From NCBI GenBank assembly GCA_040357565.1, contig JBDODJ010000055.1: 64,000 nucleotides of DNA; one strand, given 5' to 3'. A model generated the notes under the pieces. That model did no database searches. It was given only the letters and a program-made list of their open reading frames with translations, and had not been told where the DNA came from. The translations under genes were made by a program, and so were the position numbers. Positions 22,845-35,037 of the stretch are shown here, one piece after another; positions within the stretch are counted from its first letter, which is position 1, and each line of letters starts with the position of its first letter. The stretch is from Cercozoa sp. M6MM. Lineage: Eukaryota; Endomyxa: Ascetosporea.

Positions 22845-24457
22845 ATGTGGGTGTCTTTCTCGAGCACACTGACCCGCCGCGCATGGTCCGCGCGGAGAAC
22901 TTTTGCATCGGCACAGAAGGGCACGCGTGTGTTGCTCTCGGCCTCAAACGACGCGCATTTTAACCTCGCTGTTGAGGATGCCATCTTCCGTGACATGCCG
23001 GTCGGTGCAGGTAGTTATTACCAGTCGTACTCGTTTACTGGACACGAGTTTACTGAACATCTGCGTGTCTCTTAGGTGATCGCGTTCTATTCTTGTGGCG
23101 AAACTCGCCCACCGTGGTTATTGGCCGCGCACAAAATCCTGTATAGTGTCATATTCATGTACCTGTGTCTGTTTGCTTGTACGTGTTACGAGCTGTCTCA
23201 CAGTGGGTGGAGTGCAATACGCGGCGGATGGAACGCGACGGTATCACGCTCGCCCGACGACAGACAGGTACTGGGGCGTAAAAGGATTAGAAAAAGGAAC
23301 CCACACTTGAGATGACACGACACAGGCGGCGGTGCTGTGTTTCATGACTTTGGCAACACTTGCTTCACCTTCATGTCGTCGAAAGAGTAATCATATCTGC
23401 CTGTCGACTTACCCTCTTGCCTTGCACCTGTTTTGTGGTAGGGACTACGATCGAACCAAGAGTACAGATGTCGTGATCCGCGCATTGCGTAGACTCGGCG
23501 TGCAGGCACAAGCGAGTGGCCGCAACGACCTCGTCGTGCATGAAAGCGACAGCTCTGCGCAGGAGCAGGTACCTCAATCAAGTCTGTCCTTGGATCCCCA
23601 CTGATTTCCGTCCGTTCCTTCCTTCCTCCAGACCGAAGGAGCACCAGTGTCGCCGAACGCACTGCCGCCGCGCAAAATCAGCGGCAGCGCGTACCGCGAG
23701 ACTCGCGATCGTTGCTTCCACCATGGCACCGTGCTGATCGATGCCGATCTGACGCGCCTGGGGAACTATCTGACACCGGACGAGAAGAAGCTTGTCAGCA
23801 AGGGTGTCACTTCGGTTCGCTCTCGAGTCGGCAACCTCGTCGACATGGTGCCCGATGGTGTGGTACACTGCGCTCTGCCTTTTTCTTTACCATCACCGAT
23901 GGATACCCCCCCCCCCCTTCCGTAGGAGGTCAATCATGACGTGATCTGCGACATGATCTCCGAGGAGTTCCAACGGTGGGTGGGACACGCAATCGAGCCA
24001 GAAGTTATCCACCCGGATCAGTTCGATCTCGGAGGTACTTTACTCCCTCGAGCACCCCTCTATCTAAACTACCCGTTCCTACCGCTCCACTAGGATTACA
24101 AGAGCGATACGATATGCAGCGCAGCGACGAGTGGAACTTTGGCCAGGCACCGCGTTTCGAGCACCACGTCGAGACGCGTTTCGAATGGGGTGGCTTGGCG
24201 CTGCACATTGACGTGCAGCGCGGTGCCACCATAAAGCAGGCCGTCGTTTTCACGTACACCTCCATCGCAAAACCTCATGCCGGGCCTTAATCGTGTGAGT
24301 GTTTACTCTGTGCAGGGACGCACTGGACCCAACGCCGCTCGAGAACCTGGCTGCTGCTCTCCAGGGCGTTATCTATCGACCCGACGTTGTGGCCAACGTA
24401 GCCGCACAGTGCGGCTTGCCCGATGTGGCTCAGTGGCTTCGCACGGCCCTTGCATGA
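22845..24457 (+). CDS. lplA: Lipoate-protein ligase, mitochondrial
   Basis: The enzyme attaches lipoate (via lipoyl-AMP) to the lysine of E2 and GCSH proteins. The start at 22845 gives an Arg/Ser-rich, acid-free leader ([20 protein letters not shown]), typical of mitochondrial import. Exon 1 continues with [19 protein letters not shown]. The next exons give [19 protein letters not shown] and then [20 protein letters not shown], the RRxxGGGxVxHD lipoate/ATP-binding signature. Later exons have [28 protein letters not shown] (KxSG with the catalytic Lys, and the HHGT motif) and [14 protein letters not shown]. The C-terminal accessory part ([12 protein letters not shown] onward) ends at TGA 24455. 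The family order is complete. At least seven introns, several beginning GTAC; one (about 23870-23925) has a C11 run before its acceptor. Confidence 0.92.
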
Positions 24458-24580
24458 ATTCCATCGAACGGAAATCGTTCGAACTGTATCTCCGTGTTGG
24501 GTTCGCATTCAGTTCAGTAGGCTACACTGACATGTACAAGTAAAACGTGTTATAAACGTATATACGTTCTCGGAAAATTC

Positions 24581-24680
24581 NNNNNNNNNNNNNNNNNNNN
24601 NNNNNNNNNNNNNNNNNNNNNNNNNNNNNNNNNNNNNNNNNNNNNNNNNNNNNNNNNNNNNNNNNNNNNNNNNNNNNNNN

Positions 24681-24726
<46 letters not shown>
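24581..24726. repeat. 100-N assembly gap followed by (CA)n
   Basis: N runs from 24581 to 24680, and 46 bp of CA repeat follow. The last exon of the serine dehydratase gene may be hidden in or beyond this gap. Confidence 0.95.
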
Positions 24727-24729
<3 letters not shown>

Positions 24730-24751
24730 GGGGAACAGCGACACCGCTCGT

Positions 24752-26329
24752 CTAATGGGAAAAGTACACGTGTCCACCACAAACGACTACAATAATAGGT
24801 GCTTTTTCCGAGTAATCGTTGGACTCCGGTTCGGTGGCAGTAATGAGCCGGAGCAACGACTGGCGGTGCGTCTCGTCGTACAGACAGGCGAGAGCAGCGC
24901 CGCAGGACGGCTCGACCAAGCACCTCTCCTCCTCTGCTGGCAGAGGATACAGTCATCAATGTTACCGAGACAGAGACACGTACCCAGGAAGGCAGCGACC
25001 GCGCGAATCGCGTCGCTGTCGCTCACGACGACGCTGTGCACGCGAGGGTCGTGTGACTCACTGTTCGACTGATCGTGCGGCTTGGCGGCGTAGTCGCGGC
25101 ACATGCGCAGAACGCCGCGACTGACGGCGAGAGCGCCGAGGGACTTGGCGACGCTCGTGATGGCTGGCAGTGCGGGCGGTTCTCCCGTACCGTCAGCGCC
25201 ACTCATCCAGGCCAGGTTAAACCTACACACATGGGGCAAAACATCGTTAGTAACGGTAGGGAGTGGAAGGGTTAAAGTGCTACGAGTGAGCGCCACAAGT
25301 CTCAGCTGCCACAACGAGAGGTTTCTGCGGAAGCTTCGAACAGCCTGTCACGACGCCTCCAAGTAGACCGCTACAGAGAGGGTGTTAGGCACAAAAAAAA
25401 AAAACAGTGAGGGAAAGGACACGACTGTACATACCCGCCACCGACGGCACACACGACGAGTGCGGGCCGCACGTGCGCCACCTCGGTCACCAGCGAGGCA
25501 TGGCCTTCCCACAGAACCTGCAGGAGGTACAAGAGCTATCAAGGAGGGCAAGAACGAGAAGTTTAACAGGGAAGAGGACAGGCTCGTCGAAAGGCGGCAC
25601 ATAGACGGCGCCATGCTCGGCGCACAGTTGACGCGCCAACTGGTCGGCCGCGTTCCAGTTGGCACCGTGCACGTGCACCGTTGCACCCACCTGCACACGT
25701 ACACAGTATATGGTCTAATCTAACCCATTCTAAGCTTCACTGAGATCTTTTGTACCGAGCTAATTTTGTTTCGCATCATTTCTGGCGTCGATTCCGGCAC
25801 GACCTACATTTCAGAAAAACAAAAAGTTGAATTCAATTCGGGGCAGAGGTAACTCCGCCTTTGAACTAAAGCACAGGTACCACCGTCACCTTCCATCCCA
25901 GTGCCTTGCCAACCTGTTCAGACAAGCAACTTTAAATACATTATAAGCTTCTACCGGCAAAAAAGCAAACAAACCGTGGCTGTGGCAAAGCCGGCGTTGC
26001 CACCAGAGCTGCTGACGGCCTCGCGTTTACCTAAATTCACATCAAGATGCGCAAAATTGTTCCTGTCTCGGCTCCACAGTTTTGTCTTAGCTCCTTAGTT
26101 TTGACTGCGCAGTACCTTTTTGGTGCTCACGAGTGAGCAGTTCGCCGATTCCGCGACACTTGAATGAGCCGCTGGAGAAGGCATCGTACGGCGTTTAAAA
26201 CGCTCATCGCTCTTGTAAGTGGTTTACCTCGGTCGCATATTTTCCATCTTCAGGTAGACTGGCCGACCGCACCGCTCCGACAAGGACACACTCCGCAGCA
26301 ACGGTCTGCCAAACAAGGTGACAAACTCC
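24752..26329 (-). CDS. SDS: PLP-dependent serine/threonine dehydratase (serine racemase family), ends uncertain
   Basis: It deaminates L-serine or L-threonine with pyridoxal phosphate. Minus-strand exons in order: RPLLRSVSLSERCGRPVYLK then MENMRPTGSFKCRGIGELLT, containing the PLP lysine in GSFK; then SSGGNAGFATAT (the phosphate-contact SSGN/GNAG loop); KALGWKVTVV; GATVHVHGANWNAADQLARQ; GAVYVPPFDEP then LWEGHASLVTEV; ALVVCAVGGG (glycine loop); PALPAITSVAKSLGALAVSR; and ERCLVEPSCGAALACLYDE ending IVVVCGG. In human SDS the same order occurs, and CGGSN follows. Here the frame after CGG reaches a stop at 24752, but a GTG donor lies just there and the CA repeat and gap follow, so the true last exon is probably missing. 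The start codon is not resolved: the frame of the first exon meets a stop just upstream. Confidence 0.85.
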
Positions 26330-26897
26330 GCGAAAAAAAGACATTATGTACGTGACCGCGCGGAAGGGATGTGATTCTGACAGTGTCATCGCACTTATTT
26401 CGCTGACTGTAGTGCCAAAACTAAATTAAATCCGCTCTAGTGACTTGCAGTGGCACGGAAGCTACTGTACCACAGTACTGGAAATAAACAAATTATGGCT
26501 GGACCATTCTTTCGATTTTGCTCCGCGTTTGAAATGAAGCAATGCTGCTGAGTGCGCGAAATAAACTATGCCTGCACAAAAATTGACAAGCGAAGTCGAA
26601 GTTGGTGTACACCCACCGAGCCTCCCTGGCTGAGGTTGACTTCGACAGCAGGCTCCAAGACTCGCCTTGCGCGACACCGACTGCAAGCGCGACCATCTGA
26701 CGCGTGATTCTCCGACTTCGACTGCCGCCCGGCCGGCGCGACTTACGCCTGATGACGAGACGAACGACAGATAATAGAAACTAACTAACTAAATCGAAGT
26801 TGGCGTATCGCGTCGCCAAGCCCAACCGAGGCGCCGTTAGAAACCGCCGCCAATCGCATTCTTTCGCTGCTTCTCCCTGAGCCACACACACATGCGT
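26330..26897. other. Intergenic region, no gene seen
   Basis: No frame with family resemblance. It lies between the 5' end of the dehydratase gene and the 3' end of LSG1; any first exon of the dehydratase would be here. Confidence 0.4.
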
Positions 26898-29800
26898 TTA
26901 ACACATACCACTGCAGTAGCATAGAAGAACAGGGTACTGGCGCTTGCGGGCGCGACGTGCGGCCTTCTTGGTATGCACCTCCTTGCGCGCCTTCTTGTTG
27001 TGCTTGGCCTACACAGAACAATCCATTAAGAGATATAGGTCATGCGAACGACGCGAAGCAATACCTGACTAGCGCCGAGTTTGTTGTCCTCGAGCGGCGC
27101 TTCGCGGCCCAGGAGCATGGCCTCATCAGCGGCGTCGATGGCGGCGTCCAGTGCGTCGAACAGCGCGTCTTCCTCCTGCTGTTGCTCTGGCTCCGGCTCA
27201 GGCGTGTCACTCCTACTTCCACAAAACACAGGATTCGCTGGTGCAATCCTGTGTGTGCAGTTAAACAGTTTTAGTTATACGATTCAACAGGCAGTTCGTT
27301 GTCGTTGTCGGGCGCCAAGGCACTCGTGACCAACCGGGTGTCGGTGTGCGCGCCCTGGAAGACTTGTCGCTCCTGCTCGTCCAGGCCAGGAGGCGGGTGG
27401 CAGTACAGCAATGCGCCTCGCACGTAGTCTGCCAGCATGCCAGTCATTGTTAAATAACACTCGGACACTGCATGAGTCGAGTCGGGAGTGTCATACCTTT
27501 GAGTACGATTCGGCCCGCACGAGACTGGTTGGGCACTCCACCTGCGGCACGGATACAAGTCAATACCCAGAAAGAAAATCAGAGCGGACTGGGCACCCTT
27601 GCTCATCCAGTTCTTGTGTGCAGCAAGTGCACTAAGCAGGTGTCGCGGTTGCACCGTCCACGAGGCGTCTGTCTTGCCCTGAGCATGGTTGTGTAACCCC
27701 CTCCCCTTGTTGATACAGATGGCGACGAGTGTACCTCCTGGAGACGCTGCACCTGCAGCTCGGCCGGTCGCTGCAGCCGAATGTGGTATGTCCGATCGAA
27801 CACAGACGGCGCGATACGGAAGGTAACCTAGTGTGAAGTGAGGGGTAAGTTGGGTAAGGTGGTGTAAGGTGGGGTAAAATGGGCCAGGGCAGGGTACCAC
27901 ACGGGTAGGCTCCACAACGTCGCGCAGCTGATCGATCGGCAGAACGCCAGCGCACACCAGGTCGGCCTTGGTGGCCATGAAGGTCGGGAATACGAGACCC
28001 GGACAGTCGCACACAGTGAGGGGCCAGTCCTTGCCGGGTGTCTCCTCTGCGGTGCGGTACAGGGTAGGCAGGTGGGTAGGGAGGCAGGTAGGTAGGCAAG
28101 TAGGTAGGAAGGTCGGTGTGTACGAGTAACGCACCAGCAGGCAGCACAAAGGTCTGCAGGAACTTGGTCTTGCCGGGCGTGCATCCCACCGCGGCCTTCT
28201 TGGCACCTAGTGGAATCGGGGGGGGGGGTAAGAGGTTAAAGAATCTGTTGCAAGGGAAGAGACAAACAAGAGCACCAAGCAGCACGTTGAGCAGCGAGGA
28301 CTTGCCGACGTTGGGATAGCCGACCAGACCAACGACAAACTCCTCCTTGTGACCACGTGCGAGACGCTCTTTCTGTTAAGGGTGAGAGTAAGGCTCGGGT
28401 ACACCTATAGGCAGATACACACACAAACACACATACCTGCAACTCGGCAAAGATCGACGACTGCAGCGGCGCAGCCACCTGTCACGCAAACGCACAATCA
28501 TATCCCCCAGTTACCCCCTCTAACCTTCTAACCTGGGCGTACCAGGTCACGCTGACGACGCACGTAGTCGACGAGACCGTCGGCATCGAGAATGCGCACG
28601 TCCTCGTCGTCCTCTCTGCGACCACAAGACAAGATACGGCGCAGAGGTAAGGGGGAGGGGGTAAACAGCATACGAAATGTCCGTGTCCTGTGCCTGCGTC
28701 AACTGCATGGCCACTGTGATCTTCTGCTGTGAGAGCTCTCTGCATTAACATACAGGTCCATACGGTCTGACACATGGACGGGACATGATGTACCGCTTCG
28801 AATCGCTCGCAATGTCCAGCTTGATCTGCTCGGCCACAGCCGAGAAGAACACGAACTGCACTCCTGTCAAGTCAAGGAGAACCCGAACATGAGAAGAAGC
28901 GTAGGTCTATCAAAGGGGAGTGTGACGCTGGTCAGCTACCGACGGATCGGAAGTGCTTGGCCCACATGCGTCGCTGCCGCTTGGACAGAAAGTCGGCCTT
29001 GTTCACCTGTAGGGAGGAGGAGTCACCTGGAGGCAGAAGGCAGCACATGCTGCAGGAAGAATACCACAAGCAAGCAGCGCTTGGCCTCGGCAATTCCGCA
29101 GTCGCGGATGGCGATCTCACGGACGTACCTGCAGGACAGCAGAAGGGTAGGGGAAAGTGGGGGTGGGGGCGATAGAAGAGATATAGGGAGAGGGGAGTAC
29201 CGCTCCAGATCCTCACTGCGGAACAGCAGCGGGTTGCGCGCGTCCACGATCTGCACCAGCAGCTGACTGCGCTCCACGACGCGCCACAACTGGCGCCACA
29301 CCTGCTTACGCACAAGAGCGTAAAGAGGATAAAGGGTAAAGAAGGTAGGGGTAAGGGTAAAGGGATAAGGGGTAAGGGGTGGGGGGATAAGGGCAAAGGG
29401 GTAAGGGGTAAGGGGTAAAGGGAAGAGTCCACCTCGAGGTTCTTCTCGTACGGAGTGACTGCCATGTTGTTGGCACGCTCGGCACGCATGGCCTAAACAT
29501 ACAGACACACAATAAATAGATATAATAAGGCGAACAAAGGGAATAAGGGGAGGGGGTAAAGGAGGAAAGGCACACCATGGCACGCTTCCAGTCGACAAAA
29601 CTGCGCGACTCGTTCTCGCGCACCTCGTCGCGCGACATGTGTCGGTGCCATGGCGGCCGACGCGGCACCGACAGCGCCGCGTACGCGAACTGTGACAGAG
29701 ACCAGTGTACATACACGTCCGCGCGGACAACATGACACATCCTACCTGTTCGCGCCGACGCATCTGCTCGAGTGCCTCGGCGTGCTGTTCCTCCTCAGTC

Positions 29801-30240
29801 GCCGCATTCTGTGTCGAGGGGGCACGGACCGGGGGGGGGGGGTATCACAGGGGTACAAGGATACCTGCACGAGCTGTGACGTGCGCTCGCTGTCAAACTG
29901 TCGCTGCTCCTGCGCCGCTGTTTCTAAAAAGTCGTCGAGTGCGGTGCGATGGGTCACACTAAGCATGCTCTCCTTCTCTGCGCACACACACATACACAGG
30001 CTGAGTTACAGACAAATAATGGTATACCGCGGGAAGGCGCCTCCGGATGCATCTCCACATAGCGACGAGCTCGTGCACGCTCTGGACCCGAGTCACTGCG
30101 CACATGGTACTGCTAAATGAGAGACTGGAGAGGCAAGGCAACGAATGATACGACTCGCGCTGCCCGCGCCGGTCGCGCTGTCGCAGCTGCTTGTGAATTC
30201 GACGACCTAAGGCGCCGGTGGGGCGCGCGTTCTTTGGCAT
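26898..30240 (-). CDS. LSG1: Large-subunit GTPase 1 (circularly permuted GTPase, 60S export)
   Basis: LSG1 releases the NMD3 export adaptor from cytoplasmic pre-60S subunits. The start at 30240 reads MPKNARPTGALGRRIHKQLR, as in the family N-terminus. Exons follow in the permuted GTPase order. WRQLWRVVERSQLLVQIVDA then RNPLLFRSEDLERY comes first. VNKADFLSKRQRRMWAKHF holds G4 (NKAD). FFSA follows, then an acidic exon with EDDEDVRILDADGLVDYV. VGLVGYPNVGKSSLLNVLLG holds G1; AVGCTPGKTKFLQTF holds G2; and LTVCDCPGLVFPTF holds G3. KADLVCAGVLPIDQLRDVVE follows. YVRGALLYCHPPPG is specific to LSG1. The C-terminus is acidic, then basic (AKHNKKARKEVHTKKAARRA). Introns carry GGGGTAAA-type repeats and G runs on the plus strand. 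Start codons of LSG1 and the reductase are about 390 bp apart. Confidence 0.95.
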
Positions 30241-30632
30241 TATGCCTGATGTCACTCCTACACACGTTGCAGTGACAAAAAAGCCTTCAATCACGTCATG
30301 AATTTTCGACTCTGCGTTGAGCCGATACGAGCCGAGAAACCGTCCCTCTATTTTCAGTTTTCGCGCAAATTTACCGCAACACACTGCAATAACGGCATGA
30401 AAACAATGCTGGCACGTGGATTTAGGGCAAGGTATGCAGGCTTGGATTGCGTTTCTGAAAAATATTATCCAATGATGATTAAATGAGGCTGAAAAACAAA
30501 ATTGTGTCTGCTGACTCAGGCACCCGCAGTGCCTGTCATTGGCGCGAGTGTTCAGCACCGAGCCTGATGCATTCGAGGATTCGGGTGTCAATCGGTACGA
30601 ATACATTCGAGTATCTCTTACCTCATCAATGG
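30241..30632. promoter_or_regulatory. Divergent promoter region, LSG1 / ribonucleotide reductase
   Basis: About 390 bp lie between divergent genes. An in-frame ATG at 30483 would extend the reductase N-terminus, so part of this could be coding. Confidence 0.35.
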
Positions 30633-30985
30633 ATGTCTCGTTTCCGAAGGAGGTTTGCGCTGTCCAAGGCCTTCCTGGACAAGTACAAAAACACACCGCC
30701 GCCGTTTGGCTTCAACGGGCTCGGTGAGTTTGTGTACCGTCGCACGTACAGCCGCATGAAGGACGACGGCACGCAGGAAGAGTGGTACGAGACCGTGGCA
30801 CGTGTCGTCAACGGCACCTACAACATGCAGAAGCAGTAGATTGTTCTAACCTTGTGTCGCTTGAGGGCACAGAAGAAGGTGTTTGTATCTGTGTGCAGAT
30901 GGATCGACGATCACAATCTCGGCTGGGATCCTACCAAGGCGCGCAAGTACCTTTGCACTCTTGCTGTGTCTTGGTGACTGTACTG

Positions 30986-31070
<85 letters not shown>

Positions 31071-34000
31071 ATGCGCGCATGCGAATTTACATAGCTCCAG
31101 CAGTTGCGACTACATCCACACGGTCGGTATANNNNNNNNNNNNNNNNNNNNNNNNNNNNNNNNNNNNNNNNNNNNNNNNNNNNNNNNNNNNNNNNNNNNN
31201 NNNNNNNNNNNNNNNNNNNNNNNNNNNNNNNGTGTGTGTGTGTGTGTGTGTGTGTGTTGTGTGTGTGTGATACAGGTCTGCCCAGGAGATGTACAAGCGC
31301 ATGTTTGAGATGAAGTTTCTGCCTCCCGGACGAGGTCTCTGGGCCATGGGTACAAACGCTTCTGCAGCCTGAGATATTCACTCCGTGATGTGTGTCCTTA
31401 CTGCAGGGAGTCCTCTCACCACCGAGCGTGGTCTCTACGCCGTACGTTTGTTCCGTTCATTCCCTAGTCTTGTCGGGTTAAAGATGTGATGTATACACCA
31501 CTCAAACAGGCACTCAACAACTGCGCTTTCGTATCGACCAGCGATCTCGGCAAGGAGCCTATCAAGCCCTTTGGTATGGTTCACAGTCGAGTTTGTTTCC
31601 TGTCTACCTGTTCTTCTCGGGTAATTGTCTGTGCAGCCTTCCTGATGGACGCTTCCATGCTCGGCGTTGGCGTCGGCTTTGATGTAGCAGTGTTCCCTCC
31701 CTTTGATACCTCCCGATGTCCGAGATTCCGACGTACAGACCAAGGGTGCCGGCACCGTCGTGGTCAAAGGCGTCAGTGAAAGTAGCTTTCATTCCTTGAC
31801 CGGGGAGTGAAGGGGCAAAGGGGTTATTTGTTGCCGCTACGTGCAGGCATGTCGACGCGCATCTACAAGGTGCCCGACTCGCGCGAGGGCTGGGTCATGG
31901 CACTGCGGTACGCTGCACGTGCTCATTGTGTGATCACTGACTGACCACTGACTGACACTCTGACCGTGTAGCAAGTTGTTGGAGTCGCACTTCTGTCACC
32001 GGGCGCCCGTCGAGTTCGACTTCTCGCTGGTGCGTTTCCGCTCTTGGAATGGTCTGTTTGGACCGCTGTGCGTCCACCTGGACCGTCTGTTTGGACTGTC
32101 CAGCTGGTGTTTGTGTCCTTTGTACAACCTATTCCGGGACACAGATCCGCAAGGCCGGCGAGCCGATCCACGGCTTTGGCGGCGTTGCCAGGTACAGCAC
32201 CACGCAGACTGAGTGAATGAGTGATCGCACGTGGCTGATCGCACGCGGGCGGTGGAGTGCCCGCATGGGTGACCACTTAGGTTACCACTGGAGTGACCTC
32301 TCTTTTGGGCAGTGGACCGGAGCCGTTGCAGACGCTGCTGCGCGAGACGGACGAACTGCTGCGACAGAGACGACAGGAGGCACTCACGGCCACCGACATT
32401 GTCGACATCGTACCTCTGCCACAATGCCACTGTGCGTGTGGCTACTACTGTGGCTACTACTGCCTGTGTGCCTGGCGACCTGACTATTTTCTGTCCCTAT
32501 GTCTGTATGGACGGTACACTTTGTACAGATGAACCTCATCGGACGCTGCGTCGTCAGTGGCAACGTTCGACGCTCCGCCGAGATCGCATTTGGCGACATC
32601 CACGTATTNNNNNNNNNNNNNNNNNNNNNNNNNNNNNNNNNNNNNNNNNNNNNNNNNNNNNNNNNNNNNNNNNNNNNNNNNNNNNNNNNNNNNNNNNNNN
32701 NNNNNNNNCCCGTAGGACGAGGAGTACCTGCACCTGAAGGACTACGAGCGTAATCCGCGTCGTCTTGCCTTTGGCTGGGTCTCCAACAACTCCGTCTTTG
32801 CTCGGTACACCCTTTCCCCTACCCCTTACCCTCTTTAACCCTCGGCCCCTACTTGCCTGGATAGAGCGGGTGACGACTACACCGATGTTGCCAGACGCAT
32901 TTGCGACAATGGCGAGCCTGGGTAAACTCCTTGCCCCCTTTACCTGCCCCCCGTATACTTGTCCCCTTTTAGACTCGCGTGGCTTGACAACATGCGCGAG
33001 TACTCTCGCATGCGGGTATGTGTCCAGTGGCTGGCGGTTGGTTTGCATGGGTTGGCACGTGCGTGAGTTTCCACCTGTGACACGTGTGTGTGTTGTGTGT
33101 GTGTGTTGTGTGTGTGTGTGTGTTGTGTGTGTGTGTGTGTGTTGTGTGTGTTGTGTGTATGTTGTGTGTGTGTGTGTTGTGTGTGTTTGTTGTGTGTGTG
33201 TTGTGAGTGTGTATGTTTGTGTGTGGATGTATGTGGTGTGTGACTATGTGACTGTGGATCGGTACAGGACTCGGAGCGCGACCTTAAGGACCTCAAGGCC
33301 TGCGGCGGCAACCCTTGTCTAGAGCAGACACTCGGTACTTACTCTCCCTGGCCTCTTTACCCCCTTTAACCCTACCCCTTTAACCCTACCCCTTTACCCC
33401 TACTTCTTTACCCTTTAACCCCCGATAGAGAGCTTCGAGCTGTGCTGCCTGGTGGAGACGTTTCCCTGTCGACACGAGGACCTGGACGACTACCTCAAGT
33501 AGCGAGCATACACATTGGGACCTGAGTGACCACGTGACCACCAATGTGGCCACCCATGTGACCGCGAATGTGATCATTCAGTATGTACGTGCGTCTGTGT
33601 GTGTGTGTGACTGAGGTAGGACACTCAAGTACGCCTACCTGTACGCCAAGACCGTCACGCTCGGACAGACGCACTGGCCCGACACGAACCGCGTCATGCT
33701 GCGCAACCGTCGCATTGGGTATTCCCCACTGACTGACTGGCTGGGTGGTCACGTGACTACTGTGACCGTGTGACCCTTATCACGTGGAGTTGCACATGCG
33801 CAGCTGCTCAATGTCGGGCATCCAGCAGTTCGTGGCCAGCAAGGAGCCAGGCAAGGGCCTGCACGGACTCAAGCAGTGGTGCGAGGCCGGTTTCGACACT
33901 GTCCAGGCGTACTCATGTCCTGTCCTGTCCTGTCCATATCTGTCCTGTCCATATCTGTCCTGTCCATATCTGTCCTGTCCATATCTGTTCTGTCTATCTG

Positions 34001-34967
34001 TCCTCATATCTATCTTGTGTGTATGTATGTTTTTGGACAGAACGGACGCCAAACTGAGCGATCTGTTCGCGATTCCGCGCAGTCGCAAGACCACGTCGGT
34101 GAAGCCGTCGGGCACTGTGTCGCTCCTGGCCGGTGCCACGCCTGGTATCTACCCAGTCTCTGAGTGGGGTGGGAGTTTATCCCCTTTCCCGGTAGGTATG
34201 CACTGGCCAGAGTCGCGCTTCTACATTCGTCGTGTCGGTACTCCCCTTTTACCCCCTATCCCTCTACACCATTGTGGATGTACCTGTGTCTGTGAGTGTA
34301 CAGTAGTGGCCAAGAACTCGCCGCTGCTGCAGCCGATGCAAGATGCCGGCTACACCATTGTGGATGTACCTGTGTCTTTTCCCCCCCCCCCCCCCCCCGA
34401 CCCTTGCTATGTCATCCTGTTCCTTTGACAGAGTGTCTACGATACCAATGCGTGCGTTGTTGAGTTCCCCGTCGATGTTGGCGAGGTAATCCACTCTCCC
34501 CCCTGTCCCCTTGTCCACAAGTACTGTATTCACACAGGGAGTGCGACCGCAGTCAGAAGTTTCGCTGTGGGAACAGGTACTTTCTTCCCATAACCCTATA
34601 CCCCGTATACCTATACTCCTATACTTATATACCCCTATACCTATATACCTCTACCCCATACCTGTAGACCCCTATACCCCTATACACTCCTATACTCCAA
34701 TGCATACTCTGGACCCACGTTCATCCTTATACCTCCCCCGATACGCAGTTGTGTATGGCGTCGTTCCTGCAACACAACTGGGCCGATAACCAGGTATCTA
34801 TTTGTCCCTCTTGGGTTCTGCCTTCTGGTACTCCCCCCCCCCCTAGGTGAGTTGCACGGTGACGTTCGACCCCGAAAAGGAAGGCGCGCAGTTGCCGCAC
34901 GCCATCGAGCACTTTCAGTACTCTGTACGTTGCCTTATCCCTCCCCCTTCATGTGTTACTGTGTGTG

Positions 34968-35037
<70 letters not shown>

